Shown here: positions 26,055 through 33,251 of the stretch, piece by piece
Position numbering within the stretch: position 1 is the stretch's first letter
Layout: the number at the start of each line of letters is the position of its first letter
Source: HLUCCA09 sp965277275
GTDB lineage: Bacteria; Pseudomonadota; Alphaproteobacteria; Rhodobacterales; Rhodobacteraceae
Length of the DNA: 64,000 nt
Direction of reading: 5' to 3'
NCBI GenBank assembly: GCA_965277275.1
Contig: CBDICG010000002.1
Span: forward strand, 2,976,001 to 3,040,000
Made by a program: the position numbers and the translations under genes
Notes under the pieces: model-generated
Told to the model about the DNA's origin: nothing
The model's input: the letters and a program-made list of their open reading frames with translations, nothing else
Database searches by the model: none

Positions 26055-26140
26055 GAGCACGTCCCCTCTTTGGGGAGGGGTGTCCCACGGAGAGGCATAC
26101 GCCCCCCACGAAAAACAAGCAACAGTCAAAGGCCCGTGCC
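26055..26140 (-). repeat. Second, diverged copy of the serC leader (attR side of the satellite)
   Basis: The block TCCCCTCTTTGGGGAGGGGT plus GTCCCAC and, 22 bp on, GAAAAACAAGCAA matches the leader upstream of serC in order, spacing and orientation. The hairpin CCCCTC/GAGGGG is kept, but the GTCCCA arm of the second hairpin is replaced by GAGGCA-type sequence, so that stem is lost. No serC lies downstream; the integrase ends 5 bp away, converging on it. Confidence 0.7.
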
Positions 26141-26515
26141 CACGGCGCGCGGAGTAACCCCTTGGGCAGACTTGAAGAATCCCGGGTCATTTGGGTCGCG
26201 GCGTGTCGCCGTGAGAAAAATGGGGGCCAACCGGCCCCCACACCGGTGCCTCCCAAGGCACATGACGAAGGCGGAACGGGACGCGGCTGACTTTCGGGTG
26301 GCGTTGTCGCCACGGGCCCTGCAGGTGCTGCGCGCTAACCGCTCTTCCGGCCTTAAGGCGGCACGTGAACGCGCGGAACGGCGACTGTCCTCCGGCAGCA
26401 TCCCCGCGGAGCGATCGCGTTGCGGAATTCCCGGCTTCAGCACGGCCAATTCACGCCATCCTAACGGAACGCTGGCCTACGCTGTCAGGCGAGGAGTGCA
26501 AGAACGGAGCGCGAT
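26141..26515. other. Gap between satellite end and accessory island
   Basis: No credible gene. An intrinsic terminator for leftward transcripts lies at 26216-26240. A plus-strand open frame through 26262-26552 has no clear ribosome-binding site and no recognisable protein, so it is not called. Possible remains of the original serC upstream region cannot be distinguished. Confidence 0.4.
26216..26240 (-). terminator. Intrinsic terminator for leftward transcription
   Basis: On the minus strand, TGGGGGCC-GGTT-GGCCCCCA is followed directly by TTTTT. The 8-bp GC stem plus U-run is a good rho-independent terminator. It would stop leftward transcripts before they reach the orphan serC-leader copy and the integrase gene. 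Confidence 0.75.
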
Positions 26516-26806
26516 ATGGCGGAAACGAGACCCACGAATATCGAGGAACTGACCCAGTTGGCGCGCAACGACGCGGACTTGCGGCAGAAGATCGCCGAAG
26601 ATCCTGTCGGAACGCTAGAGACATTCGCGGTGGTGCCGGACACGCGGGTCTACCGCTACACCGTGCTGGCGCTGGCGGCAGCGCTCCTGATTTCGCTACT
26701 CGGTTCGGTCTGGTTGGCTGCGGGCGATGGCGACGTCCCGGACGTTCTGATCGCGAGTGCCTCCGGAGCGATAGGAGCGCTGGCCGGGCTGATCCGGCCT
26801 AGCTGA
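26516..26806 (+). CDS. Small membrane protein of the island (96 aa)
   Basis: The protein has an acidic helical N-terminus (IEELTQLARNDADLRQKIAE, DPVGTLETF), then a hydrophobic helix YTVLALAAALLISLLGSVWLA at about 43-63 and a second, shorter hydrophobic stretch (LIASASGAIGALAGLI) at the C-terminus. Small proteins of this layout are found near STAND/effector-associated-domain conflict genes. It converges on the subtilisin gene across a hairpin. It may be a membrane anchor or pore-forming effector; no family name is certain. Confidence 0.65.
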   Translation: MAETRPTNIEELTQLARNDADLRQKIAEDPVGTLETFAVVPDTRVYRYTVLALAAALLISLLGSVWLAAGDGDVPDVLIASASGAIGALAGLIRPS

Positions 26807-26858
26807 GCCAATAGGTTTCTTGTGCGCCGCACACTCTAAGGCATGGCTACGGTGGCCG

Positions 26859-26879
26859 GGAGAGGGCAACGCCCTCTCC
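26859..26879. terminator. Hairpin between convergent genes
   Basis: GGAGAGGGC-AAC-GCCCTCTCC is a perfect 9-bp stem with a 3-nt loop between the ends of the small membrane gene (26806) and the subtilisin gene (26891). It lacks a clear U-run but can end or stabilise transcripts from both sides. Confidence 0.5.
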
Positions 26880-26890
26880 GTAGCTTACGC

Positions 26891-28447
26891 TCACTCTCGC
26901 GTACCGGCGCCGGGACGACCGAGACCCGCGTCGTCGAGCGCCTCGGCGACCGTTGCAGCGGGCGCGCCCGTGCGGGGCAACGCGCCGGTTTGGACGAGGA
27001 GCGAGATCAACCCACCCGCCATGGCGCACGCAGCCGAGGTCCCACCGAAGAGGGTGTAGAGCGCGGGGCGTTCCGTCCCGTCGTCGTAGTCAGCTTCGTC
27101 CGACGCGCCGGAGGCGGCATAGCCATAGCTGCCGCGCACGTCCGTCGTCAGCGGAGCGAAGGGATGGATCTCTGTCACGCCGTCGGGCGCATGCGGCGAC
27201 AGGTCGAAGTCCCAGCCGCGGATGCGGTCGGGATCGACGCGAACGCTGTCGGCGTCGAGCTCCTCTGCATCGTCGCTGACGAGACGGAGCACGCGCGCGC
27301 CCATGTCGTTGCCGTTGGAGTACGAGACCGGGCCGCCGTTGCCGCTTTCGGCACCAACGATCACCGCGTCGGGGCCCGCTATGAGCGCCGAGGCGGGGTA
27401 GCCGACGCGGTCCGGCCAGCCCTCGTTGCCAGCCGCAAGCACGAGGTAGCGGCGCCGTGCGACAGCGGCGAGCACCTGCTCCAGCAGGGCGGCGTCGGCC
27501 TGTAGGCGCGCGAGGTTTGCCATATCCTCATCGACGACGTTGGTCGCGTCGGCAGTTTCGATCCGGGTCGCGCGCAAGACCGAGGGTGGCAGTGCGGCGC
27601 GGGCTGCGATGTCTGGCACGCCGCGCGGCATCACGATCACTTCCGCACCGGAGAGATAGGCGGCGATCACCGCATTCAGCACGGGGCGGATCTCGTGACT
27701 GAAAGGCGTGGCGTAGCTCAGGAGCCGCGCATACGGATTGACGCCGTAGTAGGGCAGGGCGCCGAAGGCCCCGCCACCCGCCGGACGGCCACAGATCAGA
27801 CCGGCGCTGGCCGTGCCATGTGCGCCGAAGTACCGGGAGATGTCAGCCACCGGCAGCACCTCCGGCCCCGCTGCCACGCGTTGCGCATGGGCTGTCACGG
27901 CAGCACTGGCGTCGGGCGACAGGCCCAGATCCGCGATCGCTTGCGTCGCGTTCGCGTCGAGACCGGCGGCCTCCGGGTCGGGTCGCATCGGTGCCACGCG
28001 CAGAGCGCGCAGAACCTCGGGCGCGGCGGCGATGCGTGCCTCCGCGTTGCCCGCATTCTGCGCGTTCGTGACAGCAGCTTGCAGCACGTCGAGGTCGAGG
28101 CCGATATGGCGTGCATGTGCCCGCGCGTCGTCCATCACCGCCGCGAGGGCGGCATCGACGTCGTCGACCAGCGGTCTGGGATCCGACAGCGCGTTTCGCA
28201 GCGAGGCGACCGCGCCTCCCGCAGGCTCATAGACTACGCCGTTGAGGTTTGGCCCGAAGTCGACCTGCGCGCCAGCCATTGCGTCGGCAAGGTTGGGGTG
28301 GCCGGTGTCGAGGCCCGTATCGATCAGCGCCACGGTGACAGGATCGGCCCCTTGCGCCTGGCCCCAGAGGTCGGCGCTGAAGACGTTGCCCGACCGTTGA
28401 ATGACGCCGAGGTGCTCGAGATGCCAGAGAAAGAAGGTTTCACGCAT
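26891..28447 (-). CDS. Subtilisin-like (S8) serine peptidase, apparently cytoplasmic
   Basis: The 518-residue peptidase has the S8 triad: D43 (VALIDTGLD), H210 (FGAHGTASAGLI), S471 (FGGTSAACAMAGG), with oxyanion N341 (LAAGNEGW). A long helical insert of about 140 residues lies between D and H, where typical subtilisins have about 30-40. No signal peptide or prodomain is visible; the N-terminus (MRETFFLWHLEHLGVIQRSG) leads directly into the catalytic domain. It is the last gene of the SARP operon, starting 4 bp after the stop of the PAP2/haloperoxidase-like gene, with GGAG upstream of ATG 28447. Confidence 0.9.
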   Translation of the reverse strand: MRETFFLWHLEHLGVIQRSGNVFSADLWGQAQGADPVTVALIDTGLDTGHPNLADAMAGAQVDFGPNLNGVVYEPAGGAVASLRNALSDPRPLVDDVDAALAAVMDDARAHARHIGLDLDVLQAAVTNAQNAGNAEARIAAAPEVLRALRVAPMRPDPEAAGLDANATQAIADLGLSPDASAAVTAHAQRVAAGPEVLPVADISRYFGAHGTASAGLICGRPAGGGAFGALPYYGVNPYARLLSYATPFSHEIRPVLNAVIAAYLSGAEVIVMPRGVPDIAARAALPPSVLRATRIETADATNVVDEDMANLARLQADAALLEQVLAAVARRRYLVLAAGNEGWPDRVGYPASALIAGPDAVIVGAESGNGGPVSYSNGNDMGARVLRLVSDDAEELDADSVRVDPDRIRGWDFDLSPHAPDGVTEIHPFAPLTTDVRGSYGYAASGASDEADYDDGTERPALYTLFGGTSAACAMAGGLISLLVQTGALPRTGAPAATVAEALDDAGLGRPGAGTRE

Positions 28448-28451
28448 CGGG

Positions 28452-29465
28452 TCAGCTCCATTCCGCGAGGGCGTCGCGCATCAGTCGGCGGCAGGCGAAG
28501 ATCAGCCAGGGCGAGAACATCCGCGCCAGTTCGCGGCCCGCGAAGCTGTCGGAGGCATAGTGGATCCCCGCCATCTCGCGATTCTCTGCCACGCGCTGGG
28601 CGACGTGAAACAGCTCTGTCGTTGCCGCGTTCTCCGGCATCATCCGGGTCAGTACCTCGGCGACGGAGAACATCTGAAAGGAGTGGTTGGACGGGTAGCT
28701 CTCGTGTGCGGGGTTGCCGAGGAAGGGCCTCAACCACGGGGCGACCTGGTTGGGGCGCGGCCGCGCGAACTTGCGTTTGTAGACGTAGCCGACGCGCTCG
28801 GTCATCTCCAGCACGGTTGAAATGAGTCGCGCCGTGGCTGGGGCCTCGGCCTCGTCGGAGATGCCCAGGGGGCGCAGGACTTCCGAAAACACGGCGGATG
28901 AGACCTGATCGAGGATCTCGGCCCGGCGCAGCGGATCGCCGTGCAGCATGACCTCCTTGGCCACGAGATCGAGCAGTTCGGCGTCGGTCGCGAGGCTGCC
29001 CGGGGGGGGCCTGAGTGGCATGTTCTCCCAGGGCAGCGCTGTGGCGCGCTCAAGCGGGGAGCGCGACATCGAAAGCTCGCGCAGCTCCTCCCAGACTGCG
29101 TTCACGAGGGTGACGTCGCCGCCACCGCCCATTGCCACGGTCGTTCTGGCGCGCGCCCGTGCGCGAGCCCGTGCCCGCGCTCTGGCCCGTGCCCTTGCCC
29201 TGGCGCGCGCGCGCGCTCGGGCGTGCGCTGTCGCCGACGACACGCGCATCCCGGACACACCCGGCGCACCTGCGGCACCCAGCGTTTCAGCCAGCGCGGC
29301 CTCGACCCCGTCGCGCACCGCCTGCGCGTTGCCGCCTGCGGTCTGGTCGATGCCCGGCCCGGCGGCTGCCATCACCCGATCGCTCAGGGACGCAGGCGTT
29401 TCGGCGAGGAAAATGTCGCCGTTCGAGGTGATCCTGAAATTGGGGATGTGAATCTCATGAGGCAT
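28452..29465 (-). CDS. PAP2 / vanadium-haloperoxidase-fold protein with an (Ala-Arg)13 tract
   Basis: The 337-residue protein has the three vanadate/phosphate-binding motifs of this superfamily: K230-x6-R237-P238 (KRKFARPRP), PSNHS (258-262) in place of PSGH, and R296-x5-H302-x3-D306 (ENREMAGIHYASD). These fit a haloperoxidase (peroxide plus halide to hypohalous acid) or an acid phosphatase. A glycine-poor N-terminal part ends in AH followed by 13 Ala-Arg repeats at residues 82-107, then the catalytic domain. No signal peptide or membrane helices. ATG 29465 overlaps the SARP gene stop by 11 nt. Confidence 0.82.
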   Translation of the reverse strand: MPHEIHIPNFRITSNGDIFLAETPASLSDRVMAAAGPGIDQTAGGNAQAVRDGVEAALAETLGAAGAPGVSGMRVSSATAHARARARARARARARARARARARARARTTVAMGGGGDVTLVNAVWEELRELSMSRSPLERATALPWENMPLRPPPGSLATDAELLDLVAKEVMLHGDPLRRAEILDQVSSAVFSEVLRPLGISDEAEAPATARLISTVLEMTERVGYVYKRKFARPRPNQVAPWLRPFLGNPAHESYPSNHSFQMFSVAEVLTRMMPENAATTELFHVAQRVAENREMAGIHYASDSFAGRELARMFSPWLIFACRRLMRDALAEWS

Positions 29466-31092
29466 GCAATTGCTCCAGGCTCGACTTGACGATCTTGAAT
29501 GTCTCAGCGTTGGGGAAGGGTGAGTCCTCCGGCGAAACCAGCCGCTCCACCGTGCGCCGCCCCGTCTGACGGTCGAGGCGCAGCAGCGCGTCGCGGGCCG
29601 GCTCGCGCTGCCCCGAAAGTGCCAACGCGGATGCGAGTGTCCGCAGTGTCGGCTCGAAAACATGGGTGCTGCGCAATGGGTGCTGAGCGATTGCGCGGCG
29701 GCTGGAGGATACGGCGCCGTCGTAATCGCCCTGCATCAGCTGCGCCATGGCGAGCGACGTGGTGAAGGCGTAGCGGAACCGGCTCCAGGGGCCCAGCTCG
29801 CAGGAGAGCTGTGCGTAGGCCTGAGCCTGGTCGTAGGCGCCGCGATAGTAGTGCAGAAGCCCGATGGCGTCGGCGAGCATGACATTGGTTCCGGCAAGCC
29901 CCGTGACGGGCTCGAGGATCTCGCCCGCGCGCTCGAAGTCGCGCAGAACGAAGCTGTGAACATGGCTGACAAGCGCGCGGGTGAGCGGGTTCGTCGGGTC
30001 TGCCTCCATCGCTTGTGCGGCGAGGCGGTCGGCCTTGTCGATGGTTTCCTCGCGCCGCCCGCCCTTCTCGACCTGGAACGCGGTGAGATAGGCGTACCAC
30101 GCGAGAATGGGGGACGAGGGCATGACGTCGGCCGCCTGGCTCAAAGCTGACTCCGCACCTTCGATGTCATGATCGGACAGCCGAAAGAGCTGTTCGACGG
30201 CAGAAAGAACAGAGCGTGTGACAAGCTCGCGCTCGTCGCCAAGTTCGCCCGTGACACGCACCTTCTGGCAGATCTGATCGGCCATCACTTGCACGATCAC
30301 GCTGACCTGCCGCGGATCGATGGAGCTCATGTCGAGCGTCTCTGACGACGACCAGAGCTCTCGCCGGTAGTCGGACGTGGCAAGCCGGGCCTCAAGCATC
30401 GTGGCGCCGCCAAAGGCGGCGAGGGTCATCGACAGCGTCAGGTCGGCCGCTTCGCCGAAAGTACCCTGGGCGTCGTAGATCTCGAACACGCCGGACTGCC
30501 GGAGCGCGCGGGACAGGCCGTGGCGCAGTAACTGGGCGACGTGAAAATCGATGTCGCGCTCAGCCATCACGCGCGACGGCATCACCGCGATGGTCAGGCG
30601 GCGTCTGGCGGTGGGACGGGCTGACAGGATCGGTGAGGGCGTCCGCATCGGCCCCAGAAGGCGGCGCATGTCGGCAAGCCAGTCAGCGAAGTTCGGATCC
30701 TTGATGCCCAGACCTTCGAGCAGGCGTGGGGCGTAGAGATTGCCTGTCTCGGGCCGGTTGGCGAGTGCATCGACATCGATCATCTTCAACCTCAGGGACA
30801 CCGGCCCGCCATCGCTCTCCAATGGGTTTTGCGGGCCTGCCTCGGCGAAGGCGTGGCGGATTTCCGAGAGCGCCTTCTTGAGACTGTCGCGCCCCTGGGT
30901 CTGCATCCGATCGGACCACAGGAGCTTTTGCAGCCGATGGCGTGACACCGGTGCGCTCTCGGCCAAGGCCAGCACCGCGAGGAGGGCCTGCGCCTTGCGC
31001 AACCGCGGCGTGACGTCGGCCCCCGACGGCGCAACAAGCCGGGGCGTGCCCAGTAGCTGCAAGCCAAATCGCGCCGTGCCGTTTTCGGCCAT
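29455..31092 (-). CDS. SARP-like transcriptional regulator with TPR region
   Basis: The 545-residue protein starts at ATG 31092 behind AGGAGG. It opens with an OmpR-type winged helix joined to a BTAD-like region: FGLQLLGTPRLVAPSGADVT, LRKAQALLAVLALAESAPVS, HRLQKLLWSDR, DSLKKALSEIRHAF, then DPNFADWLADMRRLLG. A middle domain (RRRLTIAVMPSRV onward) resembles the TolB-like/adenylate-cyclase-associated linker found in such regulators. The C-terminal 250 residues are helical TPR-type repeats. It heads the left operon and should bind the 11-bp repeats just upstream, controlling both divergent operons. Confidence 0.82.
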   Translation of the reverse strand: MAENGTARFGLQLLGTPRLVAPSGADVTPRLRKAQALLAVLALAESAPVSRHRLQKLLWSDRMQTQGRDSLKKALSEIRHAFAEAGPQNPLESDGGPVSLRLKMIDVDALANRPETGNLYAPRLLEGLGIKDPNFADWLADMRRLLGPMRTPSPILSARPTARRRLTIAVMPSRVMAERDIDFHVAQLLRHGLSRALRQSGVFEIYDAQGTFGEAADLTLSMTLAAFGGATMLEARLATSDYRRELWSSSETLDMSSIDPRQVSVIVQVMADQICQKVRVTGELGDERELVTRSVLSAVEQLFRLSDHDIEGAESALSQAADVMPSSPILAWYAYLTAFQVEKGGRREETIDKADRLAAQAMEADPTNPLTRALVSHVHSFVLRDFERAGEILEPVTGLAGTNVMLADAIGLLHYYRGAYDQAQAYAQLSCELGPWSRFRYAFTTSLAMAQLMQGDYDGAVSSSRRAIAQHPLRSTHVFEPTLRTLASALALSGQREPARDALLRLDRQTGRRTVERLVSPEDSPFPNAETFKIVKSSLEQLHAS

Positions 31093-31158
31093 CCCAACCT
31101 CCTGGTGCCCCCGCGGAAACGTTAGCAGAAAGTTTCGTAAAGCGAGCATCGGGAAGAG

Positions 31159-31187
31159 AATTTCCCCAAAATTCCCGGTTAATTCAC
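31159..31187. promoter_or_regulatory. Three heptamer direct repeats at 11-bp spacing: candidate SARP operator
   Basis: AATTTCC (31159), AATTCCC (31170) and AATTCAC (31181) start exactly 11 bp apart in the divergent gap between the SARP gene and the heme-peroxidase gene. SARP regulators are known to bind heptamers repeated with 11-bp period, on one face of the helix near the -35 region. The repeats are 67 bp from the SARP start and 97 bp from the peroxidase start. Confidence 0.6.
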
Positions 31188-31283
31188 TCTGATTGCGGGC
31201 CAGACCTCTCCTAGCGTCAATCGCATTGATGAACGGCTCGGTGGGGCCGACCGAAACAATTTCGAATCGGAAAGGACACGGCC

Positions 31284-33098
31284 ATGAGCTTGATGATCCA
31301 GTCGCATGGGGGTGCACGACGCGACGCATCGCCCAAGAAGAAGTCGGCCACCGGCCGCGAATCGGTGATCCCGGCGGGTGGGGATATCGCGGTCGATGAG
31401 GTCGCGGACTTTGGCTACCTGATGCCGCCGACCGACGACGAAGAGTGTTACCTGGCCAACGATTGCGTGGCCGATCTCGACACGCTCGGCACGCTAATGG
31501 TGCCCGAGGATGACAACAACACCGATATCGACGCGACGCCCGACGGCGGGCTACCCGCGGTGGTGACCTATTGGGGGCAATTCCTCGACCACGAGCTGAC
31601 CGCGCGGACGGATCGCGAGAGCGCGATCTCGAAGATCGAGACGCCAACCGACCGGCTGCCCTCCGGCGATATCGAGACGCAGTTGAAGAATGCACGCACA
31701 CCGAGCTTCGATCTCGATAGCGTCTATGGCGGGCTGCCCGTCGGCGCGGGCGTGGCCGAAGGGCTGGAGACAGAGGTCGCCACTGTGATCTCCGGCATGC
31801 GCCACCCGACCCTGCGCGACAAGATGCGCGTCGGTACGGCGGGGAACGACGGGCCCTTGCCCGATGGTCTCGACGCACACCGCGACCTGCCGCGCTTCGC
31901 TCAGGTGCAGGACAGCGTGCGCGACGCCTACCTCGCCATCGCACGGGCTCGGCTCAACGATGAGGATTTCGCAAAGTTCGAAGCGGATCTGCCGAAGCGC
32001 GCGCTAATCGGAGACATGCGCAACGACGAAAACCTTATCATCGCTCAGTTTCACCTGTCGTTCCTGCGCTTTCACAACAAGGCCGTCGATTTCCTGAACG
32101 AAAACAACACCGGGTGGATCGCTGACTTTGCCTCGGCACGCGCGCTGACGCGATTGCATTACCAGTGGCTCGTCGTGCAGGGGTACCTTCGCGCGATCTG
32201 TGACGCCGACGTGCTCGACCGTGTATTGGCCGACCGCGCCCGGCACTTCTTCGCCTTCCGGGACGCGTACTACGCGCGCACGGCGGCGGATCGCGGCAGT
32301 GCATTGGGCGATGCGCTGCCGCTCGAATTCTCGGTTGCCGCCTTTCGCTTCGGCCACACGATGGTGCGCAATATCTACGACTACAATCAAAGCTTCGGTC
32401 GGCCAGGCGGGGTGATCCCCAACGCGGCTTTCGATCTGATCTTCGCCTTCACGGGGGGCGGCGGGCTTGGCGCGCGCGTGGGCCTTCCGCATGATCGGCT
32501 GCCGAAGAACTGGGTCATCGACTGGAGCCGGTTCGTCACGCCGGACGCCAGCCACAATGACGGCGGCCCGAAGCGGGTGGCGCGCGACATCGACACGTTG
32601 CTGGCGCCGCCGCTGGGTCGGATGCTCAACGAGGGGCTGGATGAAGCCAAGAGCCAGCAGGTGCGCGAGCTTGAGCGCCACCTGGCGCGGCGCAACCTGC
32701 GCCGGGGTTTCTCGCTGCGGCTGCCGACGGGGCAGGCGCTGCACCAGCACCTGCGCGACATCGGTGCGGTCGTCAGCGACCCGGTTGCCGACGTCACGAC
32801 CCTGCTCGATGGAAAGCCGGAGCTGAAGGAGTTCCTGAGCAACTCCGGCTCGAGGCTGCACCAGCGCACGCCACTTTGGTTCTATCTGCTCGCCGAAGCC
32901 GAGGGCACCGCAGGCGACACGCTGGGTGAGGTCGGAAGCTGGATCGTCGCCAGCACGTTTGTCGGCACCCTTCTGGCGGATCCGAACTCGGCCCTGTCGA
33001 CCGACTTCACGCCCGCCGACAGCCCGCTGCGGCTGCCGAACGGTGAACCGATCGACACGATGGAGAAGTGGATGAAGTTCGCGCTCGTCCTGGAGTGA
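31284..33098 (+). CDS. Animal-type heme peroxidase, cytoplasmic
   Basis: The 604-residue protein shows the signature of the peroxidase-cyclooxygenase superfamily: distal GQFLDHE (D102, H103), the calcium-loop-like TPSFDLDSVYG (140-149), catalytic GDMRNDEN (R246, E249) and proximal FRFGHTMV (H358). D102 and E249 correspond to the heme-ester positions of mammalian peroxidases. There is no signal peptide; the N-terminus is basic (GGARRDASPKKKSATGR). Such enzymes oxidise halides or phenols with hydrogen peroxide. It is the first gene of the right-hand operon, with GGAAAGG before ATG 31284. Confidence 0.88.
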   Translation: MSLMIQSHGGARRDASPKKKSATGRESVIPAGGDIAVDEVADFGYLMPPTDDEECYLANDCVADLDTLGTLMVPEDDNNTDIDATPDGGLPAVVTYWGQFLDHELTARTDRESAISKIETPTDRLPSGDIETQLKNARTPSFDLDSVYGGLPVGAGVAEGLETEVATVISGMRHPTLRDKMRVGTAGNDGPLPDGLDAHRDLPRFAQVQDSVRDAYLAIARARLNDEDFAKFEADLPKRALIGDMRNDENLIIAQFHLSFLRFHNKAVDFLNENNTGWIADFASARALTRLHYQWLVVQGYLRAICDADVLDRVLADRARHFFAFRDAYYARTAADRGSALGDALPLEFSVAAFRFGHTMVRNIYDYNQSFGRPGGVIPNAAFDLIFAFTGGGGLGARVGLPHDRLPKNWVIDWSRFVTPDASHNDGGPKRVARDIDTLLAPPLGRMLNEGLDEAKSQQVRELERHLARRNLRRGFSLRLPTGQALHQHLRDIGAVVSDPVADVTTLLDGKPELKEFLSNSGSRLHQRTPLWFYLLAEAEGTAGDTLGEVGSWIVASTFVGTLLADPNSALSTDFTPADSPLRLPNGEPIDTMEKWMKFALVLE

Positions 33099-33168
33099 GG
33101 GGCGCAACACAGGTCGGCCCGGCGAGTTGGTGACGATTTCCCCATGTGGGTGAAACCGCGCCGGTCGA

Positions 33169-33229
33169 CGACCGAAGCGCAGGACGATGCCGATTTTCTC
33201 CCTGGTCGGTGCGTCCTGCGCGACGGTCG
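33169..33229. other. Long imperfect hairpin between peroxidase and fusion genes
   Basis: CGACCG-AA-GCGCAGGACG (33169-33186) pairs with CGTCCTGCGC-GA-CGGTCG (33212-33229), leaving a 25-nt loop. The stem has 16 pairs with one symmetric 2x2 internal loop. It ends 22 bp before the next start codon. There is no U-run, so an RNA processing site, attenuator or stabiliser is likelier than a terminator. Confidence 0.6.
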
Positions 33230-33251
33230 AAACACAGTTTGAGGGGATGAC

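Larger units (their letters stand above)
15053..26140 (+). mobile_element. Integrated capsid-forming phage satellite (cf-PICI-like), about 11 kb
   Basis: The segment lies between two copies of the serC leader sequence (15053-15133 and 26055-26140). They share CCCCTC, TTGGGGAGGGGTGTCCCAC and GAAAAACAAGCAA blocks. It carries a tyrosine integrase, a small excisionase-like HTH gene, a MerR-like regulator, prim-pol, a RepA-type ATPase, an iteron-like array, large terminase, HNH nuclease, HK97 capsid, prohead protease, connector and portal. Tail, tape-measure, baseplate and lysis genes are absent. This composition matches capsid-forming satellites, which make their own small heads and borrow tails. 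The exact crossover point is not resolved. Confidence 0.8.

Noticed and set aside
26070..26552. Plus-strand frame after the satellite
   Set aside because: It starts within the duplicated leader, runs across a terminator hairpin, lacks a good ribosome-binding site and gives an Arg-rich product without pattern.
29145..29222. GC-rich alternating repeat as a CRISPR or microsatellite
   Set aside because: There are no spacers, and synonymous codons vary along the tract; it is a coding Ala-Arg repeat.
28948..29451. Plus-strand Ala/Arg-rich frame opposite the PAP2-fold gene
   Set aside because: It is the complement of the Ala-Arg tract region and disappears outside it; the minus strand has the catalytic motifs.
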